A DNA stretch of 64,000 bases. Origin: Venturia oleaginea (Eukaryota > Ascomycota > Dothideomycetes > Venturiales > Venturiaceae). The stretch's first letter is position 1; each line of letters begins with the position of its first letter. This document shows, piece after piece, positions 22,101 to 38,589 of this stretch. The notes beneath the pieces were generated by a model. It searched no databases, was not told the DNA's origin, and was given only the letters and a program-made list of their open reading frames with translations. The stretch covers positions 434,001-498,000 of the forward strand of contig JABMLP010000006.1 in assembly GCA_013176395.1 (NCBI GenBank), in the 5' to 3' direction. Both the position numbers and the translations under genes were made by a program.

Positions 22101-25100
22101 CCTGTCGAGCACTTCAGCAGGACTATCTTCATCAATTGTTGAATCGTCTTCATCATCGGCAACAGTACTTGCTGATATCCTGTCGAGCACTTCCGCAGGA
22201 CTATCTTCATCAATTGTTGAATCGTCTTCATCATCGGCAACAGCACTTGCTGATATCCTGTCGAGCACTTCAGCAGGACTATCTTCATCAATTGTTGAAT
22301 CGTCTTCATCATCGGCAACAGCACTTGCTGATATCCTGTCGAGCACTTCAGCAGGACTATCTTCATCAATTGTTGAATCGTCTTCATCATCGGCAACAGC
22401 ACTTGCTGATAACCTGTCGAGCACTTCAGCAGGACCAAGTGCAACATCATCGTCTTCATCATCGGCAACAGCACTTGCTGATATCCTGTCGAGCACTTCA
22501 GCAGGACTATCTTCATCAATTGTTGAATCGTCTTCATCATCGGCAACAGCACTTGCTGATATCCTGTCGAGCACTTCAGCAGGACTATCTTCATCAATTG
22601 TTGAATCGTCTTCATCATCGGCAACAGCACTTGCTGATATCCTGTCGAGCACTTCAGCAGGACTATCTTCATCAATTGTTGAATCGTCTTCATCATCGGC
22701 AACAGCACTTGCTGATACCCTGTCGAGCACTTCAGTAGGACCAAGTGCAACCTCATCGTCTTCTTCATCGGCAACACGACTTGCCGAGATCCTGTCGAGC
22801 ACTTCCACAGGACTATCTTCATCGATTGTTGAATCGTCTTCATCGGCAACACTACTTGCCGAGATCTTGTCGAACACTTCCCCAGGACTATCTTCATCAA
22901 CTGTTGAGTCGTCTTCATCGGCAACACTACTTGCTGATATCTTGTCGAGCACTTCTTCTATCGTCGTCGAAAGCAGCATCGAATCTAGCTCTTCAGTTGG
23001 CCCAAGCATTACGTCGTCTGCTGACCCGTTGGCCGACGTGCTATCAAGCTCGTCATCTTTTATTAGCGAGAGTAGTTCAGCCAGCCCATCGATCACTCCG
23101 TTGGCCGAAGTGTTTTCAAGCACCTCCTCTATTATCAGCGAGAGCAGTTCATCTCTCGAGTCCAGCAAATCCAGTTCAGCCAGCCCATTGATCACTCCGT
23201 TGGCCGACATGCTATCAAGCTCGTCTTCTGTCATTAGCGAGAGTAGTTCAGCCAGCCCATCTATTACTCCGTTGGCCGATGTGTTGTCAAGCACGTCCTC
23301 TGTTATTAGCGAGAGCAGTTCGTCTCTTGACCCTGCCAGTCCAACCATTACCTCGTTTGCTGAAGTATTATCAAGCTCGTCCTCTGTTATCAGCGAGGAC
23401 AGTTCGTCTGCCAACCCCAGGGAGCCGATATCTTCATCCACCACATTAGGTACGTTCTGCTCCTTTTAATATTTCTTTGCCGTTTGCCATATGAACGCGT
23501 CAAGGGGCGCTTTAATGATATACTTCTTCTCCTCCAGATCGATAGTGATAAATTTCTGGAAATTTCAACACTGGAATTTGCCAGAAATTTTGCTATACCG
23601 ATTTCGAGGCCAACAAGGTCTCTTGGAATTAGATTTTCACTTCCGCTCCACTTCGATAAAAACCAAGGTACTGACTTCATATCTACAGCGGATATTTTAA
23701 GCTCTGCCTCTTCGGATATATCTTCCACCAGCAGTACCGATATCTCGCTATCTACAAGCAGTGCTGAAGTTTCTCCATCGATAAATGCCGACATCCTCTC
23801 ATCCACTAGCAGTGCCGATATCTCCCTATCCACAAGCAGTGCTGAAGTTTCTTCATCGATAAATGCCGACATCCTATCGTCTACCAGCAGTGCCGACATC
23901 CCCTCGTCCACAAGCAGCGCTGACGTCTCTCCATCGATTAATGCCGACATCCTCTCATCTACAAGCAGTGCCGACATTTCCTCGTCTACAAGCAGCGCAG
24001 GTATCTCTCCATCGATCAATGGCGATATCCTCTCGTCTACTAGCAGTGCCGATATATCCTTGTCTACGAGCAGCGCAGGTATCTCTCCATCGATCAATGG
24101 TGATATCCTCTCGTCTACTATCAATGCTGAGATTGCCTCCTCTACTAGCAGTGTCGAGATCTCCTCTTCAATTAGCAGCACAAATATCTCTCCATCGATC
24201 AATGCCGATATCCTCTCGTCTACTAGCAGTGCCGAGATTTCCTCATCAACCAGCAGTGCGGATGTCTCTTCGTCAAGCACAATCTTGAGGGACAATGCCG
24301 TGATTACTTCAAGTTCTATCACAAGGACATTTTCGACCGTAACCTCCTCATCATTGGCATCTGCATCCAGCAGTAGTTCAGCCATTAGCAGCAGCTCTTC
24401 AACAACACAGAGTTCTTGTCTCACGGCGCCTACTTTGACCGCCGCTACTTTGCCAAACTGCAACCGATGCGCTGGCCAGCCAGGCACCGACCAGTTCTGT
24501 GGATACGATGTCACTGCTAATAGTTATGAGGTCACGCCTATCACCTGCAATGTCGTTTACTACAACTTCGATATTACCGGCTCAACCTTTAGCCCTGATG
24601 GTGTGGAGCGCCCAGTCATGTGGGTCAATGGCCAATTTCCCGGACCTCCAATCAAGGCCAGCTGGGGTGATACTATCGTCGTTACTGTCAACAACAAGCT
24701 CACGAACAACAACGGTACCTCGATTCATTTCCACGGTATCCGACAACTCAACAACAACATGAACGATGGTGTGCCTTCGATCACCCAGTGCCCAATTGCT
24801 CCGGGTTCTTCCATGACATACACCTTTGTCGCAGAGAACTACGGTACTTCGTGGTATCACTCCCATTTCGCCATTCAGGCTTGGGAGGGCGTCTTGGGTC
24901 CTATGATTATTGACGGTCCTCGCAGCGCCACTTTCGACGTTGACATGGGTAAGAATTCACATTGCATCACAAGTTTTCATCGCTAATTGATCTCAGGTCC
25001 CTTCCTAATCCAGGATTGGTCGCATTTCACTGCTGATTCTCGGTACGATCTTGCCCAGAACGCCACCCCGGTTCCAGGAGCTGCTCCTGCTGCCAACGGT

Positions 25101-26260
25101 GCCCCTGCTACCTTCGGTGGCCCCGTCCTCATGGACACAGGTCTTATCAATGGAATGAACATCTGGAATGGTGATAAGCAAGATGGATATGTTTCCGGTT
25201 CCCGCTTCGTTGCACCCAAGACTTTCATACCAGGAAAGAAATACTTGTTCCGATTCGTCAACTGCGCTATGCAGTCAACATTCAAGGTGTCCCTCGACAA
25301 CCACAACTTCACTGTCATCGCGAACGATTTCGTTCCAATCAAACCTTACAACACCCAAATCTTGAACATCAACATTGGTCAACGTTACGATGTCATCATC
25401 ACGGCCACCAACACGACCGGAAGTTTCTTCCTCCGGGCTGACAACCAAAATGCTTGCGCCGGTACTGTCCAGGCTCTTGATATTAGGGCCATCATCAACT
25501 ATGGTGGCTCCGCAGTCACCGACGGATCCAGCGGTACCGCTTACAGCTACACGGGTGAGTGTATCGATGAATCCATGACCAACCTCGTCCCCGTAGCTCC
25601 CATGACCGTCGGCAACGCCGACGTCACTGAAGGAGCCCTCAGTGTTGTCGTCAAAGGCAACAGCGCCCAGCTCTACAAATGGTACATCAGTGGCACCAGC
25701 TTCATGGCCGAATACAACGACCCTACCCTTCTTTCCGTCTGGGGGAACAAAACGCTCCCAGAGGACAGTGGCGCCCTTCTCATTGAGCTCAAACAGCCAA
25801 AGCAATGGGTATATGTTATTGTCGAGTCGCCTATCCCATTGCCGCATCCTCTACACTTGCACGGTCACGATTTCTTCATCTTGGCTGAGGGGTCGGGAAC
25901 TTATGATCCTTCGGTTCCGTTGACGCTGCAGAACCCTCCTCGTCGCGATACGGCGCTTATGCCTGCTGCTGGGTACATTGTCTTGGCTTTTGAGACTGAT
26001 AACCCCGGTGTTTGGCTCATGCATTGCCATATTGGCTGGCACACATCGTACGTTTTCCTTTCCTCCCCATCCATCTCCTACCTTACACCGTTGCTAATTT
26101 TCTGAACAGTATGGGATTTGCCCTCCAATTCGTCGAAATGCAAGACAAGATCCAATCCTCCGGTGCTCTTAAAAACTCCTGCGCGCTTAACAGCACTTGT
26201 GCTGCTTGGGATGATTTTGCTACGGTTAACAGCCTTGTCCAACCCGACTCTGGTGTTTAG
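19138..26260 (+). CDS. Modular secreted laccase with N-terminal chitin-binding domain and Ser-rich repeat stalk
   Basis: Predicted 2,239 residues; exons 19138-19267, 19322-23449, 23689-24948, 24997-26047, 26110-26260. Parts in order: signal peptide MKTAFVASVLLASAAPAIA; a hevein-type chitin-binding (CBM18) module, about residues 28-70, with eight Cys and GGCCGQWNKCG; two adhesin-like YSKFTTLTVTYTKTH/LSYE segments; a Ser-rich stalk of 24-26-residue repeats; a second Ser-rich repeat block; then from about residue 1,665 a complete multicopper oxidase. Copper ligands are SIHFHG, WYHSH, HPLHLHGHDF and HCHIGWH, so all four blocks are intact. The C-terminus PDSGV resembles the ascomycete laccase DSGL/V/I plug. 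Function: oxidation of phenols with reduction of oxygen to water, probably held on chitin or the cell wall. Weak point: the 239-nt intron at 23450-23688 joins stalk and enzyme. No signal peptide precedes the laccase, which argues for one gene, but two genes cannot be excluded. Confidence 0.78.
20899..22812 (+). repeat. Coding minisatellite, 78- and 72-bp units
   Basis: About 25 near-identical tandem units inside exon 2 of the laccase fusion. L-units (78 bp) encode LSSSIVESSSSSAT plus ALADILSSTSAG; P-units (72 bp) encode PSATSSSSSSAT plus ALADILSSTSAG. More degenerate units precede (20530-20898) and follow (to about 22960). The repeats keep several frames on both strands open over the whole stretch. 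Confidence 0.95.
23690..24270 (+). repeat. Second Ser-rich coding repeat block
   Basis: Imperfect repeats of SSTSSADIS, STSSAEVSPS and INADIL-type segments in exon 3, between the stalk intron and the laccase domain. They are more diverged than the main array. They extend the O-glycosylatable linker (inference from Ser/Thr density). Confidence 0.85.
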
Positions 26261-26705
26261 ATGACAGGGTTTGTGGGATGAATAGGTGGTGTATTTTTTA
26301 TGTTCCTGTCTGGATCTCTAGCTAGCTAACTAGACTCCAGCGAATGTTTCCTCTCCCTTGTGGATGTGTATATATATACACCTAATGTAAATTCTATGGC
26401 TGTATATTTTTCCTTTTTTATTGATCTCATCGATTGATGTTGATGATGGTTAAGGAAGGTGTATGTTGTTAGGAAAGTCAACGTGTATATTGGCCTGTGT
26501 TCGTGGGATGATTTTTTTCTTTTTTGGTGGGGGTTATGAATGCAGGTTTTATTGCGTACAGGGTAACGATCGATTTCTAATCTGTGTTTATAAGTTTGGG
26601 CCTCGTCGCGGTCTCAATGCGCACGTTTTAAAACTCAACGCCCACCCACAACTTCCAACTTCTTATGATCTGTATTGGATTACCCAAAGTTCTAGGTTGT
26701 TCATT
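26261..26705. other. 3' flank of the laccase fusion
   Basis: AT-rich sequence with a TATATATATA run near 26370, likely holding the laccase 3' UTR and polyadenylation region. No gene was seen. Confidence 0.45.
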
Positions 26706-26789
26706 GGTTCTATGGTGTAATGGTTAGCGCTTCGGATTCTGATAATGTTCAAGATTCCGGCGATCCCAGTTCGATCCAGGGAAGGACCT
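26706..26789 (+). tRNA. tRNA-Gln (CUG), intron-containing, with two stem mismatches
   Basis: Starts GGTTCTATGGTGTAATGGTT (acceptor and D arm as in eukaryotic tRNA-Gln). The anticodon arm gives TCGGA/TCCGG with loop TTCTGA, so the anticodon is CTG, and an intron of about 12 nt follows position 37. The T-arm is CCCAG-TTCGATC-CAGGG, and the 3' acceptor strand is AAGGACC plus discriminator T. Two A-A mismatches (T-stem 52-62 and acceptor 7-66) weaken it, so it may be a variant or a decaying copy. A T-run follows directly. Confidence 0.75.
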
Positions 26790-26794
26790 TTTTT
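26789..26794 (+). terminator. RNA polymerase III terminator
   Basis: Six T residues directly at the end of the tRNA-Gln-like sequence, as expected for Pol III. Confidence 0.6.
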
Positions 26795-28725
26795 ATGAAA
26801 ATATTTTAAGCTCTTCCTAGAGGTCAGTTGACGAGAAGGGGTCAAGGTGGACCTATCATTTATACGGACACTAGACTTTCTTCAGATCTGTGTTTCGTTG
26901 CTATCGATTTGCGTTATTTTGAGATTGTGCTTCTATTGATAGCCTTGACCAACTCGGTGCCAGCCTCGTCCCTCGGGGGGGTTTTTTTTTCGTGGTCGCA
27001 TCCGCACCACTCTACATCTTCCTTTACTTGTTGACTCTTGCTGTAAGTTCCTTGTGGTCGCAGATGTAATCGACTTACCAATACTGTAGAAAAGACGGAA
27101 AAGTAACAGTCGAACTCTTGTACGAAGGTCAAACCACATCAGCCCGCCCTTGTCAAATCGTATCCATGTTCTTTGCTCTGAACTCGCCAAAAGACAGTTG
27201 TCATGGGACGGAGCCTCGAGGAGGACTATCAAGAGCCAGATGACAGTATTCACTACGAACATGATACCCAAAGCCTTACGAAGGAGCCTAGTCCTCCGAT
27301 GCGCCGAGAGTGCTTGAACGTAGTCGACGTCCTATTGACCTTCTGCCCTGATCTCGTGCTTTCCAACCACGTTGCGTTCGATAGCATGTTGTCGTGATTT
27401 GCTGGTCGAATGCAGCCAGCATGTAAGGTAGGATGTCCGTCGCCGGGAGACGAAATGGAGACGGGAATGGATGTGGTGTCAAGATCCTCGTCGTTCATGG
27501 CATTGTCATGCAGGGCTGATAGACGTGATTGCAATGGATTGGGTGATCGCAAGATTCACGATAGAAGGGATAATTAGCGTTGATGAGGAGTGTGGTGTGT
27601 TGGCAGACAAAACCGTCAGGGATCTTATTATGTGATATTGTATAATTAGCATATTATAATAAATACAGTACTCGCTAAGATCCTTAGTGATTATCTTATC
27701 AATAAAATACCGTTTTCTGATCTAACCGTCTTGAATCTACATCCTTACCTATTCGTGACAAAAACCCGTGAAGGAGGGTCGGTGATGAGCCCCACATTTT
27801 GATGCTGTCAGCAGTTCCCGATAACTACGTGATTGTTCTACATAGTGGGCCCGAGAATGAAATCTCCTCCTTTAACTTTGTCGATGTCTTCAACAACCAG
27901 AAATCACACAAGATTTAGATCAGCATGTAGAAACTGGAATGAATCATGAGCAGCGAAATAGGCACTCAGCTCCTCAATCCCATGGATTGTCACCATCACT
28001 TCAAATTCTGCCTCATTCCAAACGCACAAGAATAGCATGGGTATACCCGATTCCCTCTTAATATCGAGCTCCATAGTGTGCTAAGAATTTGCAGAAAAAT
28101 CTGGCCAAGAATCCGTCGTCATCATCATCATCGCCCGTCTGCTCCCAATATCTGAAACAGTTTATTGCTGCTCGGCACTCTGCCCTACCGCGCCCATTTC
28201 GACATCCTTTTGGGGGAACCTGCGCTCCCCCTTTAATTGATACTCCCCAACAGCCATTGGCAGCACTAGAACAAGACAATACACATACACCATCACCATC
28301 CAGCCAAGCATTGACATTTTAGACGAAGCATCCTCAGCTTGCTCCTCCTTTTTGCTGTTCTCGATCAAAAATAGTTCGCTCCACGGGACCTAAAGAAGAA
28401 TTTGGACCAATTCTCTCAATACCTATGCCGCAAGACTCATTGTAGTCCACAAACGGAAGAACGAAACGATAAGTTTTGTCCGCTCATTCCCATGAACGTA
28501 GATCCGTGGGTACTTCCTTGCTCCTCGCCCGTCGCCTCCTCTGTTGTTGATTTGTCGGTATTCTGAGATTCCCAGCGGTTTGTTTCGGCTTTAAGCTTTA
28601 CTCCTACCCCGCCAGTAACAAAACCGAGGAACAAGGCTATATCCCATCCAAGGAGGAAGAGGAGAAAGAAATCTATAATCCTATCCTAAGTAATCTCGTT
28701 CTCCCATATAGATCCAAAACACCTA
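26795..28725. other. Intergenic region
   Basis: Nearly 2 kb between the tRNA and element D. Short open stretches are unconvincing, and a TA-rich patch lies around 27620-27720. No gene is supported. Confidence 0.45.
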
Positions 28726-30573
28726 TAACGTATTCGATCACCCAACCCGTCAGATCATCCAACCGGTCAAAATTTCTTGGCACGACCATCTTATATTACG
28801 ACTCTTCAATTTCATCAATATTAACAATAGATTCTAAGTCCGTCGTGCTGCTATCTGATTCAGATGATATCTCGATATCTATTTTACAAGTTCGCGCATT
28901 ATGCCCAGTTGCGCCGCAGTTCCCACAGCGCCGTTGAGTTGGTCGGGCTGTTTCTTGATCACCACTACCACGAGCCTTCTTCGATCCCTGAGGCGCTACA
29001 GACGCCTCTGCAGCTACCTGCGCTGCTGCAGTCCCATACTCTATAGTACCACCTTGCTGAATCCGCTTCGTTTTGCGCGATTTTCGGTTCGTCATTACTG
29101 CCAATTGCTCTTCAAGCTCGCGGTTGCGCGCAAGTAGAGCGTTTTGGTGCAGCATCAATTCAGCGCCCTTGACAAGCTGGGAAAAGCCTGCCTGGGCAGT
29201 AACTGGTGACCGAGTAAAAGACTCGCTTACGAGCTTGGATTGGGATCCAAATTCATGAGTATTGCTTGGAGTCTTTGACTGCCAAGGCGTTTCTGGGAGA
29301 CGGGGTTCTGGCGGGGTACGTAGCCGTACTTCAAGGCGATCCAACACCACCTGCGCGTCGATAGGGACCAGCCCTACTGCCTCAAAGGCCTTTTGACAGT
29401 TCTCTTTTGTAAATACGTCGAAAAACGCGTCTTTGAAGGCAGGGAGAAAGCCTTCCTTGTTGATATGGTAGACACGTTGGCGTGCCAAGTCCCGGACGCG
29501 TTGGGAGTACTTGCGCTTCAACGGCGAGAAGCAGACCACATCAAGGGGCTGGAGTATATGCGACGAGTGCGATGGCATGCAGAGGGTTATAATCTTATTT
29601 TCGAAGCAGTAGTCCTTGAAATCCTGGCTGAGATGGCTCTCATGGCCGTCCAAAATAAGCAGCCTATACACCCCCACCTGCCGCGCCTTTGTATGCGCGT
29701 CAAAGTGCTTCAACCACTCAAGACCAAGCGCGTTGTTTGTCCAGCCGTTCTCAGAGACTGAAAGCTTCCAATTGCGCGGTATATCTGCCTCCTCATACCA
29801 CGTAGAGATGTGAACTCTTCCTTTGTAGATAATGAATGGCGGGGTCGCATACCAAGCTGCGCAAATGCTCTGAATAACCATAACCCATTCGCGATCGCCC
29901 GGCTGAATGAGTTCAGGCCTTGTACGTCTCTCAGAGGCTGTAACGACCTTCATTGACCCAATAATACCCATCTGGAAGCCAATCTCGTCAAAGTTGTGCA
30001 TATCCTCGTCGTGGATGCCGTACTTGCCTTAGTGTCTGCAACGAGCTTGAACCACGTGCCAATAATCTCTGGATCTTCCTGTAGTATCCTCTGCCTATCC
30101 TTGGCTCGATTGAAGGCTGTCTTGAGCTCATCTGAGCGCTTTACGAACCTCTCAGCCCACTTTTGCCTACTGGCTCTCCACCGCGTATACCCAACAGTTT
30201 ATCCGCCATATCTGCCACCTCACACAGCCGGGGGGCAAATCCTCGCGAATCGAGGTCGAGGATATATCGGAAAAGCGTTTGCTCTTCGGTAAGGGTATGT
30301 TTCCGACCGTTTGGTGGTCTTTCGAGGATAAATGGGACTCCTCTGACGCGATCGGAGAGGGTTTGTTGTTTCACGTTGAAGGCGCTCGCAGCAGCCCGTT
30401 GGCTTCGGAGTTGGCCGGTATTCAAAGCTTGGATTGTAGGCTGAATTCTCCCTTCGTGTTGGAGTAGTAAGTCATTACGTTGTTGAGACATAGTAGAATA
30501 AGAAGAGTAGTTGGGGTCTTGGCAAATTTTGACCGGCTGGGTGATCTGACGGGTTGGGTGATCGAATACGTTA
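28726..30573 (-). mobile_element. Transposon D, pogo/Fot1-like
   Basis: TA target duplication at 28726-28727 and 30572-30573. Terminal inverted repeats of about 48 bp start at 28728 and end at 30571, beginning ACGTATTCGATCACCCAACC, with two mismatches between the arms. Each arm carries two related GATCA-CCCAACC boxes. The length is 1.85 kb. Just inside the repeats (for example TTGGCACGACCA near 28772) the sequence becomes very similar to element B, although the termini themselves are different. Confidence 0.92.
28796..30491 (-). pseudogene. Frameshifted pogo/Fot1-like transposase of element D
   Basis: ATG at 30491-30489 begins MSQQRNDLLLQHEGRIQPTI, then the helix-turn-helix SQRAAASAFNVKQQTLSDRV. 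A one-base loss near 30163 (in an A-run before the conserved Trp) and another near 30033 break the frame. The rest is open for 401 codons: HNFDEIGFQMG, LILDGHESH, SSHILQPLDVVCF, a coiled basic region, and the zinc knuckle CGNCGATGHNARTC. Repairing the two indels in thought gives a normal-length transposase, so decay looks recent. Confidence 0.88.
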
Positions 30574-30813
30574 ACCAAAGTGATCCGCGATTATGATGGC
30601 GATACCAGTCGCCAGATATCGGATAGCTGCAGTCCTCGCGTGATTTTACTGGAAGGAAATGCTTGCAATACCGAGCCCAATCGCCCGTATGACCCACAAA
30701 GGTAGGCTATTATGATTATTGCGCTCGCTCTAGATGTAATTAGCATAAGACCATATGTTTATAACCATTGCAGATGATCCCCACGCGACGAACCGGCCGA
30801 TCGTAAGGTGATA

Positions 30814-31678
30814 TTAAGGCGCAGGCGATGTAGATTCTGTTTGCGGTAACTTTGCTTCTAGAGCGGGCGATGCTGGGTCTGTCGGTGTCGGAATTGGATC
30901 TGTGTACGTTGATACTGGCGAGGACGGTGGGGAGGACAGTTGTATGTAGGCTGGAGGAGGTTCTGACACCATGTCGTCGCGGGGTTCTCGTAATTCTGTC
31001 TTCATATTTGGAGTGACGTGCTTGCAATTATCTGTTGTCGTATTCAAGTTGGTGCTGTTCAAAATCTGTGAAAGTTGAGAAGGGATATGTGAGGTTGCTT
31101 TCTGGTGGAGCATAAAGTTGGCGGGTGCAGAATGCGTCACGCAACCACCGTTCCTTCCCAACGTTGATATTCCATTGGAAAGCATACAAATTTGTGAAAG
31201 GAGACCACCGCCGTGGTGCCGTCGATTCAGTGCCTGTCGAAGTATCTGGAAACCGAACTCTCTATTGGCTTTAGTGTCCCTTAAGTCCAGATCAATATTT
31301 GATAAACTGCTGACAATTCTCAAAGTGAACTTCACCAAAATCAGTTAATATCGATGTTTGGTTAATTATATTGAATACATAAAAGGGCGTCGTCGAAGGG
31401 CAGAGAATCTGAATTTAAGTTCCTCTAAGAAAATTCACAGTTGATATGAAGTCTAGAAGCGTTGGAAAGGTTCTCAAGGACCAAGACATGTCGTAGAAAG
31501 CATGGGAGATGATGTCCTGTATGTCCTTCTCAGATGTGTCGGTGACTCCATCTCGTCGTTGCAGAAATGAACAAATTCCTGAGCGCTGTCCTGTTCGAAA
31601 GTAGCGAGCTCCATCATGTGTGAATATCCACTTCCTCATATTACCTTGGTTCTTGTGTTCTGGCAGTGGTCGTGCCAT
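30814..31678 (-). CDS. Hypothetical protein, gene model unresolved
   Basis: Two protein-like open stretches on the minus strand: 31678-31415 (starts MARPLPEHKNQGNMRKWIF) and about 31344-30814 (ends in a Pro/Ser/Thr-rich tail with SEPPPAYIQLSSPPSSP). Composition looks coding, but I could not find a GT-AG pair that joins them in frame. I recognise no family. It could be a real two-exon gene with further exons, or a relic. Confidence 0.3.
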
Positions 31679-32566
31679 ATCATATCAACTAGACTCGGTT
31701 ACGCAACGCTCCTTGAAGCCCACGCCGGCTTTCAACCCATGTCCGCTGGTAAGTAGTGAAAACAGCTCATCAGTACGGCCCAGCCGTGGCAAAGGGACGA
31801 GAGGAACACAACGAGTTGATAATCCTGTTACCCTGCCAGCCAGAACGGGCGCCAGTCGTGAACTGGTTTGGTCTGGTGCCGGGATGGAGGGATTTGGGCA
31901 GTGAAAATAGAGTTTACAGATGACGGCTACGACAGCGACAATGCAGGCACGCAGGCGAGGGTAGAATGCATGAGCGCAAAGGGCAATGGGCAGTTTCTGA
32001 AACGCCTGGTGCTTTTCAAACCCCAAACCAAACGACTAAGGCCTGGCCCAAAACGAAGCAACCGCTCTGTCCGTCCCTCTGTCGGTTGGCGTGATCACCA
32101 GGGTTTCCCAGAGAGGAGATCAGGGACGATATATACAGGCAATCATCATATAATACATTTGATTACATGGTACGACGGGACCGATGCGATCGGCTGGTCA
32201 GTGACACGGCGGGATGCGGGACGAGAGAGTGAAGAATGTTTCGTGTTTGTTTACCCTTGTAGAGTATGGAGACAATCCATATCATGGCCAATCATAGCGC
32301 TTCCTGGCCGACGTGGGTATACCGTATACCGTCCTCCAGCAAGCATGTTGTGCTTGTGCAGGTGGGCGATGAGCTGGTGCCGTTCAAAGCCGCAAACGAC
32401 CTGTAGATACGACTCTGCATACGACACTGCCAGCTTCCCACTCTTCTCTGCAATGTAATGCGCTGCTCGTGCAACCTCGACTCGAACTAGAATAACTGAC
32501 AGCCAAATCCTAACAAACGGAAAGGCCTGCCGCCCATTTCAGAGCCAAGCGCAGCCTGCTTCATTC
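31679..32566. other. Intergenic region, STE20-like promoter side
   Basis: Upstream flank of the kinase gene. No supported gene was seen. Confidence 0.4.
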
Positions 32567-35182
<2,616 letters not shown>

Positions 35183-36139
35183 GCTCAACGAGGTGACCTA
35201 ATTTGAATATCACATCACTAGAGATACCAACGACGAGCAAAGTTTTGCTTCGTTGCAATGATGGAATAGTCGCGAGGACCGATGATCTGCATACAGATTC
35301 AGAATTTGCGGGGGAGCAACGACGACAAGAAGATTCCCATACTCGCCAACATGGTGGGGATGATGTGTCCCTTTCCTTAACCCTTCTCGCTACTTGCCCA
35401 CCGGTGGCATTTGAGCGCTGACCGCTCCACGGCAGCATTTGGGGAAGATGGATGGGCTGACAGGGTAGATTTGTGTGCATGGAGGCGATGCATCTTGAAG
35501 CTCACTCGTATACTCTTCTTTCTTCCTCCGAAAATTCTCTCCGTCTCTGGATGAAAGTGGGAAATTTACTCGGCATGATGGATGGAAGCATGGAATCAAG
35601 GAAGAAAATGAGCTCGATATATACCACGACATGTTGTCCTCTTTCTTGTCTCCACAGCTGGGATGGAAATGTAAACATGTCACACAGGGAAAATTAGACG
35701 GATGGGATGAGATGGAGATCAATGAAATGTCAAATGAATAATGTTTCAACCTCCTTTCCTTCCCAGCAGCAACTCGCTTTGAGCTCGGGTACGAAGCATT
35801 TTGTAAAGCTCGTCTACCGTTCTTCCTGCTTCTCTTGGAATCAAACTTGTGTTTCTATCTTCTTATTGTATGTTGTTACGCGTCCCACTGCCGCCCAAGG
35901 CTTCGATGCTAGGATACAGCCTTGCCTTGCGTCGCATGCATTTTTATTCCAGCCATGGATCATCCGTCACGGATTCACATCGGCTAATTATGTCATTTTC
36001 GTGGCTCTGCCTCTGAGCCACATCGAATGCACCACCACAATAAATGTGAACAACAACTCCCACCAAACATCTATCTTCACCATCACTCCCCTATACTATA
36101 CCTGGGTGAACATATACACCACGTCTGCGATATTCCGCA
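35183..36139. other. Intergenic region
   Basis: 3' flank of the kinase gene and promoter of HSE1. No other gene was seen. Confidence 0.45.

Positions 36140-38589
<2,450 letters not shown>

Noticed and set aside
20867..22738. 623-codon Leu/Gln/His/Arg-rich open frame on the plus strand, and a 702-codon one on the minus strand (20819-22927)
   Set aside because: Same repeat effect; the Ser-rich frame joins a signal peptide and the laccase domain.
20899..22812. Regular repeats as a possible CRISPR array
   Set aside because: Units are contiguous coding repeats without unique spacers, in a fungal genome.
20244..23444. 1,066-codon open frame on the minus strand across the laccase stalk
   Set aside because: Produced by the repeat units themselves (antisense of Ser codons, no stop triplets); no family, no splice or start context.
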